Part shown: in pieces, positions 1 to 8,356 of the stretch
Layout: each line of letters begins with the position of its first letter
Position numbering within the stretch: position 1 is the stretch's first letter
Notes under the pieces: generated by a model
What the model saw: the letters and a program-made list of their open reading frames with translations, nothing else
Database searches by the model: none
What the model was told of the DNA's origin: nothing
Program-made: the position numbers and the translations under genes
NCBI GenBank assembly: GCA_037388705.1
Contig: JARRJY010000024.1
Span: forward strand, 1-18,676
Source: JARRJY01 sp037388705
GTDB taxonomy: Bacteria; Pseudomonadota; Gammaproteobacteria; UBA6429; Thiohalophilaceae
Length of the DNA: 18,676 nt
Direction: 5' to 3'

Positions 1-1001
1 AAAACATCATCGCCTTTCAGCATACTCCAGAAACGATCACGTTTGATTTTTGAGTTATCCCGAAATGTTACGAAACGGGCATGCTGATCACTTTGATCTG
101 CATCAATTTCAATACCCCAGAGTGGCTCAATACTGTCCGGTAATAACGCGTAGCGTACATCGCCGATAACATTTTCTCTACCTGGGTACCAGGCAATGTA
201 GTCATCGGAAAAATATGTAAACCGCTGAATATCATTAAATAACACGCTATCAGCAGGAAATTTCTCCCTGAGCTCATCCTGTTGCAATAGCTTTATCTCG
301 CCACCCGGGTAATGTTTTACTGCAGATATACCTGCACGTACCGCATCAACATAAATTTTGTCATTAGCGATATAGGTCGAACGCCACAGAATATTATTGC
401 CAAGACTGGGTTTCACTACGATATCCTGCATGGTGTGGCCACGTTGCTGTGCAATGTCCTCAACAAAATTTTCCACACGCTGCAATTGCCAGGCATTCAC
501 GAACAGGTATGCACCACACAGTGCCAGGCCGATACGTCCGGCATATGCTGTTTGCTTCTTTAAACCGATTACTACAGACAACAACAGGAGCAGTGTTATA
601 ACCGGATCAACAATCGATACCAGGTGCCAGGCAACCCGCTCGTTGGAAAATGGCCAGTATAAATATGTGCCGAAACTTGTAAAAGCATCCAGCGTGCCAC
701 TTAACAAATAACCCAACAGGCAATAAAAATATAATCGCGTAAATGCCAGGCGTTTTTTCATGAACGGCCATAACAGTATGGCCGCGATCAATGCACCAGC
801 AGGAATAAAAATTAATGAGTGGGTAAAGTGACGATGGTATTCAATTGTATACAAGGCATCTTTTGCCGAGCGAATAAGCACATCGGCATCGGCCAGCAAG
901 CCGGCAAGAAACCCGGTAAGGGTTGCAATTTTTGTTTCAGCCTGTCGGGAACCACTTTGCGCTACCGTAGCACCAAGCAGACCCTGGGTTAATACATCCA
1001 C
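1..1001 (-). CDS. YdjM-like membrane-bound metal-dependent hydrolase (DUF457), 3' end cut by window
   Basis: Partial inner-membrane protein of the YdjM/DUF457 family, annotated as metal-dependent hydrolases; the E. coli relative is a LexA-regulated membrane protein. I place the start at a GTG at 1001-999, because the product then begins VDVLTQGLLGA, matching the usual family start (MDPxTQGLLGA). The 333 codons in view are open to the window edge. D38/D40, H56, H58 and H61 in the HRHFTHS segment are the likely metal ligands. Hydrophobic stretches around residues 65-85, 90-105 and 130-150 suggest membrane spans, followed by a soluble C-terminal part. The start lies three bases past the stop of the DksA/TraR-like gene, so it is probably the last gene of the tatD-tcdA transcript. 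The family is clear; the true substrate is unknown, and the C-terminus is not visible. Confidence 0.85.
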   Translation of the reverse strand, partial: MDVLTQGLLGATVAQSGSRQAETKIATLTGFLAGLLADADVLIRSAKDALYTIEYHRHFTHSLIFIPAGALIAAILLWPFMKKRLAFTRLYFYCLLGYLLSGTLDAFTSFGTYLYWPFSNERVAWHLVSIVDPVITLLLLLSVVIGLKKQTAYAGRIGLALCGAYLFVNAWQLQRVENFVEDIAQQRGHTMQDIVVKPSLGNNILWRSTYIANDKIYVDAVRAGISAVKHYPGGEIKLLQQDELREKFPADSVLFNDIQRFTYFSDDYIAWYPGRENVIGDVRYALLPDSIEPLWGIEIDADQSDQHARFVTFRDNSKIKRDRFWSMLKGDDV

Positions 1002-1004
1002 TGA

Positions 1005-1343
1005 TTAAATATCCCGTTTACTGGCACAATTTATACATAAGGGTGTAGCAGGATCAATGTCCAGCCGGGCTGGTGCAATCTCTTCACCACATTCCATGCA
1101 ATAACCGTAATCACCACTTTCAATGTGTTTTAATGCTACGGCGATACGCTGTAACTCTAATTCCCTGCGTTGCCGGGTCGCCTTGCTCATCGCCTGGCCT
1201 TGTAGCGCATCCATTCTGGATAAGCGACCTACCCGTGTTTGATCCAGTGCAACGGTTGAAGCCGCTTCCTTGCTGGACTCATCAGCCAGCTGTAACTCGG
1301 CCTGCAGGTTAAGCAGTTTCTGCTTGTAATATGCCATGTCCAT
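1005..1343 (-). CDS. Short DksA/TraR-type C4 zinc-finger protein
   Basis: A 112-residue member of the DksA/TraR family, whose members bind RNA polymerase through the secondary channel. The N-terminal two thirds is helical and charged (likely coiled coil, about residues 5-75). The C-terminus carries a complete CX2CX17CX2C zinc finger at C82, C85, C103 and C106. It is shorter than classical DksA (about 150 residues) and longer than TraR (about 73), so it belongs with the many short DksA-like paralogues rather than with DksA itself. Start ATG at 1343; a second ATG two codons in (1337) is also possible. It sits three bases after the tcdA stop, inside a tight operon. Role in transcription is inferred from the family; a structural or unknown role cannot be excluded. 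Confidence 0.88.
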   Translation of the reverse strand: MDMAYYKQKLLNLQAELQLADESSKEAASTVALDQTRVGRLSRMDALQGQAMSKATRQRRELELQRIAVALKHIESGDYGYCMECGEEIAPARLDIDPATPLCINCASKRDI

Positions 1344-1346
1344 GTT

Positions 1347-2138
1347 TTATTTTGCCGCGCGCTTTTTCAACAACTTATGAATAGCACGTGACACCGCCAC
1401 GAAACCAAATGTAGCGGTAACAAAGGTAATCGCTCCATACCCAAAACGACAATCCAGTGATACACCATGAATACCGGGTTTTTCATGGCTCACGGTACCA
1501 TCTTCTTTCGGGTAAACCGGTTGCTGGCTGGAAAACACGCATTCGATGCCAAAATTCTTTTTGGTGTTACGCGTGTAGTTATATTCTTCGCGCAACTTGG
1601 CACGCACCTTGGCCGCTAACGGATCATTGTAGGTCTTGGCCAGGTCAGCCACTTTAATCATGGTCGGTTCACTTAAACCACCGGCACCCCCGGTCGTAAC
1701 CACCGGGATTTTATTCCGCTTGCAGTAATAAATTATTGCTGCTTTGAATTTAATGCTGTCTATAGCATCGATAACGTAGTCATAACCACGGTCAAGATAA
1801 TCGGCCAGGTTATCCATGTTAATAAAGTCATCAATGATATTGACCTTACAGCCCGGGTTTATTTCTTCAATTCGCTGCGCCATTACTGTCGCTTTCTTTT
1901 CATTGACGCTACTGGTTAAGGTATGCAGTTGACGGTTGGTATTGGATAATGCCACTTCATCATAATCAATCATGGTGATCTGGCCGATACCAGAACGTGC
2001 CAGCGCTTCTACTGCCCATGAACCGACACCACCTATGCCAATAACACAAATATGCAAATGTCCCAGTAACTGGTAAGCATGATCGCCGTATAAACGTTGA
2101 ATACCGGCAAAACGGGTATCGTAATCTTTTGTATTCAT
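1347..2138 (-). CDS. tcdA: tRNA threonylcarbamoyladenosine dehydratase TcdA (CsdL)
   Basis: E1-like (ThiF/MoeB fold) enzyme that uses ATP to cyclise t6A37 of ANN-decoding tRNAs to ct6A. At 263 residues it matches the E. coli protein (268). The nucleotide-binding loop GIGGVG is at residues 34-39, followed by the YDxVxxSNTNRQ-type region, and the C-terminus carries the hydrophobic segment (about 232-255) seen in TcdA proteins. I chose ATG 2138 over the longer frame from 2213: the longer version would add 25 arginine-rich residues overlapping tatD, whereas 2138 begins MNTKDYDTRF like known TcdA proteins and lies one base past the tatD stop. Cotranscription with tatD is very likely. Confidence in the family is high. 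Confidence 0.93.
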   Translation of the reverse strand: MNTKDYDTRFAGIQRLYGDHAYQLLGHLHICVIGIGGVGSWAVEALARSGIGQITMIDYDEVALSNTNRQLHTLTSSVNEKKATVMAQRIEEINPGCKVNIIDDFINMDNLADYLDRGYDYVIDAIDSIKFKAAIIYYCKRNKIPVVTTGGAGGLSEPTMIKVADLAKTYNDPLAAKVRAKLREEYNYTRNTKKNFGIECVFSSQQPVYPKEDGTVSHEKPGIHGVSLDCRFGYGAITFVTATFGFVAVSRAIHKLLKKRAAK

Positions 2139-2139
2139 C

Positions 2140-2907
2140 TTAAGAATCCAAACCAAATACTTCACGGGCATTTGCCGTGGTTTGTGCCGCAACCGTATTA
2201 ATATCTTCATCACGCAATTGTGCCAGTGCCTTTAGTGATTCAACTAAATATTCAGGGCTGTTACGTTCACCACGGTGACTGGCCACCACCATGTCCGGGG
2301 CATCAGTCTCCAGCACAATGGCTTCCAGTGGTAGTTGCCTGGCCAGTTGATGAATTTTATGTGAGCCTTTATAAGTCATTGTGCCACCAAAACCCAGTTT
2401 AAAACCCATGTCCAGGTATTGTTGTGCCTGTTGCAGGCTACCGTTAAACGCGTGGGACACGCCACCTTTTACTTTATATTTTTTTAAACTTGCCAGCACA
2501 TCTTCGTGCGCTTTTCGCACGTGCAAAATAACAGGCAAGTCCAGGTTCGCAGCAATAGCCAGTTGCGCTTCGAAAAATTGCATCTGTTCATCCCTGTCCA
2601 GTTCCTTTATATAAAAGTCCAGGCCGATTTCACCCACGGCTACCACTTCGGTGGTCGCAAGTTTTGCTTCCAGTTTCTCCACGTCGCCTTGCTGGTGCTG
2701 ATCAAGAAACACCGGGTGCAGACCAAGGGCGGGATAAAGTCCCTGTTCTTTATCACACAATGACAATAGTTTGTCCCAACCAGCAACACCAATGGCCGGT
2801 ACAATCAAGCTATGAATACCCTGCTGGCGACAACGCGACAATACTTCATCGCGATCGGCATCAAAATCGGCAACATCAATATGACAGTGGCTATCAATCA
2901 AATCCAT
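2140..2907 (-). CDS. TatD family metal-dependent hydrolase, YjjV-like
   Basis: A 255-residue TIM-barrel hydrolase of the TatD family (metal-dependent DNase/amidohydrolase fold). The metal ligands are all visible: H7 and H9 in DSHCHID, E93 in GEIGLDF, H129 in ILHVRK, H152 in SHAFNG and D202 in ETDAPD. The SHAFNGSLQQA segment and the GFKLGFGGTMTY strand fit the YjjV branch better than TatD or YcfH. The start is fixed at ATG 2907, because the essential HxH is only six residues in and an in-frame stop lies close upstream. No Shine-Dalgarno sequence is visible before it. First gene of the minus-strand run with tcdA, the DksA-like gene and the YdjM-like gene. Confidence 0.93.
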   Translation of the reverse strand: MDLIDSHCHIDVADFDADRDEVLSRCRQQGIHSLIVPAIGVAGWDKLLSLCDKEQGLYPALGLHPVFLDQHQQGDVEKLEAKLATTEVVAVGEIGLDFYIKELDRDEQMQFFEAQLAIAANLDLPVILHVRKAHEDVLASLKKYKVKGGVSHAFNGSLQQAQQYLDMGFKLGFGGTMTYKGSHKIHQLARQLPLEAIVLETDAPDMVVASHRGERNSPEYLVESLKALAQLRDEDINTVAAQTTANAREVFGLDS

Positions 2908-2913
2908 AAATGA

Positions 2914-2919
2914 ATTATA
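2914..2919 (-). promoter_or_regulatory. Candidate -10 box for tatD (possible leaderless transcript)
   Basis: A perfect TATAAT on the minus strand ends seven bases before the tatD start codon, so transcription would begin at or next to the A of the ATG. No purine-rich ribosome site precedes the ATG. The -35 region is poor (TTACAG at 2944-2939 with a 19-base spacer), so this is a candidate only. Confidence 0.35.
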
Positions 2920-2934
2920 AACAAATTACGCTGC

Positions 2935-2964
2935 TTCGCTGTAACCATTTGGCAGTGGTATACT
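2935..2964 (+). promoter_or_regulatory. Candidate extended -10 promoter for greB operon
   Basis: TGGTATACT at 2956-2964 is an extended -10 element (TGn plus TATACT, 5 of 6 to consensus). A weak -35 (TTCGCT, 2935-2940) lies 18 bases upstream. Transcription would start near 2971, giving a leader of about 23 bases before the greB ATG at 2994. The position between two divergent genes supports it. Confidence 0.45.
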
Positions 2965-2993
2965 TTATATATTATTTATTTCAACAGAGTCCC

Positions 2994-3491
2994 ATGGGCA
3001 GATACCGCGCACCACAACCACCCAAAACACCTTATATTACAAAACAAGGTTACGAGGCGTTACAGGCTGAACTTAAACAGCTATGGGTACGTCGTGCTGA
3101 TGTCACCATGCATTTAAAGGCTGCCGCGGCAGAGGGTGATCGCTCGGAAAACGCCGAGTACATTTACCGCAAGAAAGAACTGCGCGAAATCGACAGCCGT
3201 ATTCGCTACCTGCAAAAACGTCTGCCAGATCTAAAAGCGGTAGATACGGTACCCGATAATCCCGAGCAGGTGTTTTTTGGTGCATGGGTGGAACTGGAAA
3301 ACGAGGATGGTGAAACTTTTCGCTATCGAATTGTCGGGCCTGATGAAATTGACAGCAGTAAAGGATATATTAGTATTGATTCCCCCATGGCCAAAGCCCT
3401 GTTGAAAAAACACCTTGATGATGAAGTTATGGTCGAAACGCCTAACGGCCCGGTGCATTACGATATTATTCATGTGAAATATGACCAGTAA
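2994..3491 (+). CDS. greB: Transcription elongation factor GreB
   Basis: Secondary-channel factor that stimulates RNA cleavage in backtracked RNA polymerase. The 165-residue product has the N-terminal coiled coil (about 14-85) with the GDRSENAEY tip, whose D49 and E52 are the acidic residues that position the catalytic metal. The C-terminal FKBP-like domain includes VFFGAWVELEN and GYISIDSPMAKALL, hallmark GreB (not GreA) segments. The frame is open back to 2910, but I chose ATG 2994: the upstream 28 residues contain the candidate promoter and do not resemble GreB, while the product from 2994 has a short proline-rich lead and then KTPYITKQGYEAL as in E. coli GreB. Its 3' end overlaps the ABC exporter start by 11 bases. 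Confidence 0.96.
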   Translation: MGRYRAPQPPKTPYITKQGYEALQAELKQLWVRRADVTMHLKAAAAEGDRSENAEYIYRKKELREIDSRIRYLQKRLPDLKAVDTVPDNPEQVFFGAWVELENEDGETFRYRIVGPDEIDSSKGYISIDSPMAKALLKKHLDDEVMVETPNGPVHYDIIHVKYDQ

Positions 3492-5307
3492 GCAACTAAC
3501 CCGGTACACCACGCCAGATCAATATGAATGGCCTTATATCCTTAGTATTGTTCTGGAGCACAAGCGTGAACTGGTATTTGCCAACGTCATCGCCATACTG
3601 GCGGCCCTTGCAATGGTGCCGATTCCTTTGCTAATGCCCTTGCTGGTCGATGAAGTTCTGTTACATCAACCTGGTAACCTGGTAAGTATTAGCCAGACCC
3701 TGTTCCCGCAAAGCTGGCATGGGCCGGTGCTATATATACTATTTATATTGGTGTGTACCATCAGCCTGCGCATCACCTCCTTGTTGTTATCCGTACTGCA
3801 AACCCGCCAGTTCACTATTGTTGCCAAGGACGTGGTGTACCGCATTCGCCGCAACCTGCTAACACGCCTGCAACTCATCTCCATGGCGGAATACGAGACC
3901 CTCGGTAGTGGTGCGGTATCATCACGGTTTGTCACGGATCTCAATGCCATTGATGATTTTATCGGCCAGTCCATCAGCAAAACACTGGTCGCGGCACTCA
4001 GCCTGGTCGGCATCACAGTTATTCTATTAATAATACACTGGCAACTGGCCCTGTTTATCCTGTTCATCAACCCGCTGGTCATTTATTTCACTGTTGTGCT
4101 GGGTAAAAAGGTCAAGGTTTTAAAGAAAAGAGAAAACAGTGCCTTTGAACTGTTCCAGCAGGCACTGGTTGAGACCCTGGATGGCATTCAGCAAATTCGT
4201 GCCGCCAACCGTGAACAACATTACCTGTCACGTGTCATCGAAAAAGCCCGTGGCATCAAGAAGCATTCTGCCAGTTACGCGTGGAAATCTGATGCGGCAA
4301 ACCGTTTTTCCATGGGTATCTTCCTCGTTGGTTTTGAATGCTTTCGTGCTACCAGCATGTTTATGGTGCTGTTTTCTGACCTGACTATCGGTCAAATGAT
4401 GGCCGTATTCGGCTACCTGTGGTTCATGATGGGGCCAGTGCAGGAAGTGCTTAACATTCAATACAGTTTGTACGGTGCCAAGGCCGCGTTAAATCGCGTT
4501 AACGGTTTGCTGGAACTGCACAGGGAACCGGAGTACCCACACCTGAAAAATCCTTTTAAAGATAAAAATACCGTGGGTATAAAAGTCGAAAATATTTGCT
4601 TCCGTTATTCAAGCGACGAAGAAACCGAGCCGATACTGAAAAATGTTAACCTGGAAATTAAACCCGGTGAAAAAGTCGCGCTGGTCGGTGCCAGTGGTGG
4701 CGGTAAATCAACACTGGTACAGGTACTGATCGGTCTGTACCCTCCCCAGGAAGGCATGTTGTATTTTGATGGTATACCGGTAACCGAGATCGGTCTTGAT
4801 GTAGTGCGTGATCATGTCGCTACCGTGTTGCAACATCCGGCCATGTTCAACGATACCGTGCGTAACAACCTGACACTGGGTGACGACATGGTTGATGAAA
4901 AACTCTGGCAGGCACTGGAGGTGGCACAACTCAAAGACGTGGTGGAAGAAATGCCGCAACAACTGGATACCATCATCGGTCAACATGGTGTTCGTGTCTC
5001 CGGGGGTCAACAACAACGCCTGGCCATTGCTCGCATGGTATTAACTGATCCAAAAGTGGTAATTCTTGATGAAGCTACATCATCGCTGGATACTGAAACC
5101 GAGCAACACCTTCATGAAGCGTTGCGTGGTTTTTTAAAAAATCGCACCACCATTATTGTCGCACACCGTTTAAGCGCCGTACGACAGGCCGATCGTGTTT
5201 ACGTGTTTGAAGATGGTCATATCATCGAAGAAGGTATCCACGAAGATCTTATTCAAAGCAAGGGACTTTACCAGCGTTTATACGGTGGTTATGTCGAAAA
5301 ACATTAA
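3481..5307 (+). CDS. ABC exporter, fused membrane and ATPase domains
   Basis: A 608-residue half-transporter of the MsbA/MDR type, expected to act as a homodimer exporting a lipid, peptide or drug; the substrate cannot be read from the sequence. The N-terminal half (about 20-330) has six hydrophobic spans. The nucleotide-binding domain (about 365-608) has Walker A GASGGGKST from about residue 403, signature VSGGQQQR near 506, Walker B VVILDEATSSLD near 526 and the H-loop histidine near 562; all catalytic residues are present. The ATG lies inside the end of greB (3481-3491 shared), suggesting translational coupling. Only 12 bases separate its stop from the bioA start. No accessory protein (membrane fusion or outer membrane channel) is adjacent. 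Confidence 0.93.
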   Translation: MTSKQLTRYTTPDQYEWPYILSIVLEHKRELVFANVIAILAALAMVPIPLLMPLLVDEVLLHQPGNLVSISQTLFPQSWHGPVLYILFILVCTISLRITSLLLSVLQTRQFTIVAKDVVYRIRRNLLTRLQLISMAEYETLGSGAVSSRFVTDLNAIDDFIGQSISKTLVAALSLVGITVILLIIHWQLALFILFINPLVIYFTVVLGKKVKVLKKRENSAFELFQQALVETLDGIQQIRAANREQHYLSRVIEKARGIKKHSASYAWKSDAANRFSMGIFLVGFECFRATSMFMVLFSDLTIGQMMAVFGYLWFMMGPVQEVLNIQYSLYGAKAALNRVNGLLELHREPEYPHLKNPFKDKNTVGIKVENICFRYSSDEETEPILKNVNLEIKPGEKVALVGASGGGKSTLVQVLIGLYPPQEGMLYFDGIPVTEIGLDVVRDHVATVLQHPAMFNDTVRNNLTLGDDMVDEKLWQALEVAQLKDVVEEMPQQLDTIIGQHGVRVSGGQQQRLAIARMVLTDPKVVILDEATSSLDTETEQHLHEALRGFLKNRTTIIVAHRLSAVRQADRVYVFEDGHIIEEGIHEDLIQSKGLYQRLYGGYVEKH

Positions 5308-5319
5308 GCAGTAGTCACC

Positions 5320-6588
5320 ATGAGTAACAAAGATATCGACCAAAACAATATCTGGCATCCCTACTCGGCCATGCATTCAGGTTTACCCGTCTACGAGGTA
5401 GCATCGGCCAGCGGGGTACGTTTAACACTGGCCGATGGTCGCGAATTGATTGATGGCATGTCATCATGGTGGTGCGTGATACATGGTTATAACCACCCGG
5501 TCATGAATAAAGCCTTAAATGAACAACTGGAAAAAATGTCGCACGTGATGTTTGGTGGACTAACACATGAACCCGCCATCAAGCTTACGCAAAAACTGGT
5601 GGAGATTACCCCGGAAGCGTTGCAGCACGTGTTCTACTCAGACTCCGGATCAGTATCAGTGGAAGTCGCCATGAAAATGGCCATCCAGTACTGGCACAGC
5701 AAAGGTGAACCACAACGACAAAAATTTATTTCGCTGCGCCACGGTTATCACGGTGATACCTTCGGTGCCATGTCAGTGTGTGACCCGGACACCGGCATGC
5801 ACAGCCTGTTTAAAGATGTATTACCAAAACAAATCTTTATAGATCAACCGCAATGTCGTTTCGGTGGTCCCTGTAAAGAGCAGAACATTATCGAGCTGGA
5901 AGCGGCCATGCATGGTAACGATGACGTGGCCGCATTGATCCTGGAACCTGTGGTACAGGGTGCCGGTGGAATGTGGTTTTATTCCGCGCAATTTTTAAAA
6001 CGTGCCCGGGAACTGTGTGACAAGTATGACGTGCTACTGATAGCCGATGAAATTGCCACCGGCTTTGGCCGTACCGGCAAACTGTTCGCCTGTGAACATG
6101 CGGATATCGTTCCTGACATCATGTGCATAGGCAAGGCCTTAACCGGTGGTTACATGACAATGGCTGCCACGGTCACAACCAAAGACGTTGCCGATACTAT
6201 TGATCACGGTGAACCCGGTGTCTTTATGCACGGCCCCACCTTCATGGCCAACCCGCTGGCCTGCACCGCGGCACTTACCAGTATTAATTTATTACTGGAC
6301 TCGGACTGGCAAAAACAAATCGAGCGTATCCAGGCAATCCTGGCAAAACAGCTTATCCCCGCGCATGAATTCAGTAACGTCCGGGAAGTACGCACTTTCG
6401 GTGCCATCGGCGTGATTGAAATGAAACACCCCGTAGATATGAAAGCCATCACCGAGGCATTTGTCGACGCCGGTGTCTGGGTACGCCCGTTTGGCAAGCT
6501 GGTATACTTGATGCCGCCATTTGTGATCAGTGATGAGGATTTGACTCGGTTAGCGCAAACTGTTGTGGAAGTTGTCAGGCAACAATAA
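5320..6588 (+). CDS. bioA: Adenosylmethionine-8-amino-7-oxononanoate aminotransferase BioA
   Basis: PLP enzyme that makes 7,8-diaminononanoate in biotin synthesis, using S-adenosylmethionine as amino donor. 422 residues, close to E. coli BioA (429). Diagnostic segments: NNIWHPYSAMH at the start, DGMSSWWCVIHGYNHP near residue 45, the DEIATGFGRTG loop near 242, and the Schiff-base lysine K272 in CIGKALTGG. The C-terminal DAGVWVRPFGKLVYLMPPF is BioA-specific. The other biotin genes (bioB, F, C, D) are not in the window; bioA is here the tail of a greB-exporter-bioA unit. A degraded copy of its 3' end is found at 8263-8322. Confidence 0.96.
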   Translation: MSNKDIDQNNIWHPYSAMHSGLPVYEVASASGVRLTLADGRELIDGMSSWWCVIHGYNHPVMNKALNEQLEKMSHVMFGGLTHEPAIKLTQKLVEITPEALQHVFYSDSGSVSVEVAMKMAIQYWHSKGEPQRQKFISLRHGYHGDTFGAMSVCDPDTGMHSLFKDVLPKQIFIDQPQCRFGGPCKEQNIIELEAAMHGNDDVAALILEPVVQGAGGMWFYSAQFLKRARELCDKYDVLLIADEIATGFGRTGKLFACEHADIVPDIMCIGKALTGGYMTMAATVTTKDVADTIDHGEPGVFMHGPTFMANPLACTAALTSINLLLDSDWQKQIERIQAILAKQLIPAHEFSNVREVRTFGAIGVIEMKHPVDMKAITEAFVDAGVWVRPFGKLVYLMPPFVISDEDLTRLAQTVVEVVRQQ

Positions 6589-6685
6589 TAAATTTTCATT
6601 TTTATCGATTAGCACATGTCCAGAGTAATAAAACTGCTAAATTTAATATACCAGAACCATTTAACCCCGAAAGAGGCTGTTTGAT

Positions 6686-8236
6686 GTGCTAAAAAACCAC
6701 AAGCTATGGCATAGCATGATTCTAAGTTCCATATTGCCAATGCTGCTTGGATATACATTTGCAATAATTTTTCCGCACTGGCGCTGGACTCACTATCCAT
6801 TTCATTCAATGCTTGAAAGTGTCGGTGCTTTGAGTGCATTGACCATCTCTACCCTGATGTTATTGATGGTGAACAAAAGACATCTGCCACGCTACTACAT
6901 CTGGGTCGTCTGTGCTTTAACCAGCATGGGTATACTGGATGGCTTTCATGCTGTACTACATGCGGGCGTGAGCTTCGTGTGGTTACATAGTATTGCAACC
7001 TTTATCGGCGGGCTTACCTTTGCTGCCATCTGGCTACCAAGAAACTGGTTAACTGAGAAACGTCAGAAAATTTTACTTACCTCATTTATCGCCATTGCAC
7101 TAGTTATCAGCATTATATCAATAACGATTCCTGGCATGTTACCTGTGATGGTTATTGAAGGTAATTTCAGTACCTTGGCCAAATTTTTAAACATTGCTGG
7201 TGGTATTGGCTTTCTCGCTGGAACAGCATTTTTTGTTCATCTTAACCTTAGCAAAAACTGGAGAGGCGATTTTGGAGTCGGACCGATAAAAGAGGTAGTT
7301 TTTGCAAATCACTGTTTACTATTTGGCATTGCAGGGCTGTTGTTTGAAATATCTGTTATATGGGATGCCGGCTGGTGGTGGTGGCATATCCTGCGTCTCG
7401 CCGCCTACCTGGTTGTGCTACTTTACTTCTTTACCCTGTTTAAGCAACAGCAGGATATCCTCAGCGAAAATCAAACCAGGCTAAATAACATAAATCTTCA
7501 ACTGGAAGAACATGTCTATGAGCGAACCAAGGAGCTTGAAAAAGCCAACAAGGCAAAATCTGAATTCCTTTCGAGTATGAGTCATGAGCTACGTACCCCG
7601 ATGAATGCCATTATGGGTTTTGGTCAGTTAATGGAACTTGATGATAAGTTACAGACAGAACATAAAGATTCCATCGCCGAGATACTGAAAGCCAGCCAAC
7701 ATCTAATGGAATTAATCGATGAAATACTGGATCTGTCCAAGATCGAAAAAGGCAAGCTGAAACTCAATATCGAGGAAATTAACATTAACAACCTGGTTAA
7801 CGAGTCACTTGCCCTAATGGAAGCCCAGGCAAAACAACGCGACATCCAATTAGTGAATAACCTGCCTGATAGTATTGATTGTGTTATAGAAGGTGACAGG
7901 CTACGTATAAAACAAATATTTCTCAATCTCCTCTCCAATGCAGTAAAATACAATTCCGAGGGAGGTAAAGTATTTGTTGGTTCAAATTTGTCTGATAACA
8001 ATAAAATCCGCGTTTCAATTCAGGACACCGGTAAAGGAATCCCCGGGGACAAACTGCAAAAACTCTTCATTCCTTTTGAACGGTTAGGCCACGACCGCGA
8101 TACAATTAAAGGTGCTGGAATTGGTCTCTCATTAAGCAAGAATCTGGTTGAACTCATGGATGGAAGCATTGGCGTTCACAGCGCCCCAGGAGAGGGGAGC
8201 ACTTTCTTTGTAGAATTCCCCTGCCTGAGAAATTAA
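6686..8236 (+). CDS. Orphan membrane sensor histidine kinase
   Basis: A 516-residue hybrid-free sensor kinase. Residues about 10-240 are a multi-span membrane module with roughly seven hydrophobic helices and conserved-looking DGFHAVLHAG and FVWLHSIATF segments; no periplasmic sensor domain is obvious, so it may sense within the membrane. A short coiled coil (about 250-290) leads to HisKA with the phosphorylated H300 in SMSHELRTPMN. HATPase motifs follow: N-box N418 (FLNLLSNAVKY), G1 D447 (DTGKGIPG), and G2 GAGIGLSLS near 476-484. No receiver domain and no response regulator gene is in the window. Start is GTG 6686 with AGAGG nine bases upstream; the nearby ATG at 6684 runs into a stop at once. 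It lies between intact bioA and a bioA-tail relic. Confidence 0.9.
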   Translation: MLKNHKLWHSMILSSILPMLLGYTFAIIFPHWRWTHYPFHSMLESVGALSALTISTLMLLMVNKRHLPRYYIWVVCALTSMGILDGFHAVLHAGVSFVWLHSIATFIGGLTFAAIWLPRNWLTEKRQKILLTSFIAIALVISIISITIPGMLPVMVIEGNFSTLAKFLNIAGGIGFLAGTAFFVHLNLSKNWRGDFGVGPIKEVVFANHCLLFGIAGLLFEISVIWDAGWWWWHILRLAAYLVVLLYFFTLFKQQQDILSENQTRLNNINLQLEEHVYERTKELEKANKAKSEFLSSMSHELRTPMNAIMGFGQLMELDDKLQTEHKDSIAEILKASQHLMELIDEILDLSKIEKGKLKLNIEEININNLVNESLALMEAQAKQRDIQLVNNLPDSIDCVIEGDRLRIKQIFLNLLSNAVKYNSEGGKVFVGSNLSDNNKIRVSIQDTGKGIPGDKLQKLFIPFERLGHDRDTIKGAGIGLSLSKNLVELMDGSIGVHSAPGEGSTFFVEFPCLRN

Positions 8237-8262
8237 TCAGTACTGATGATAATTCAAGGAAA

Positions 8263-8322
8263 GTTACGCATGCTCGAAAGGATACCGGTGTCTGGGTGAC
8301 CCCCTTCGATAAACTGGTAAAT
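8263..8322 (+). pseudogene. Relic of a bioA 3' end (duplicated fragment)
   Basis: Starting 26 bases after the histidine kinase stop, this stretch reads, in one frame, DTGVWVTPFDKLVNIL, against DAGVWVRPFGKLVYLM of the intact BioA in this window (6466-6513). From 8281 the match is about 29 of 40 bases without a gap, including the identical 13-mer ccggtgtctgggt, and similarity fades upstream (VTHARKD against ITEAFVD) and downstream. It has no start of its own and is too short to function. It therefore looks like the remains of a second bioA 3' end left by recombination or insertion, not a gene. Confidence 0.7.
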
Positions 8323-8356
8323 ATACTAAATCTAAAAAATTCAAACTGGAGAAATC

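Noticed and set aside
312..711. Plus-strand open frames opposite the YdjM-like gene
   Set aside because: They are antisense to a clear coding frame with family motifs; no recognisable protein features.
6641..6665. Partial similarity of aaactgctaaattt (about 6640) to aaactggtaaata near 8311, as possible direct repeats flanking the kinase
   Set aside because: About a dozen AT-rich matches only, and the second copy is already explained by the bioA relic; no clean target-site duplication.
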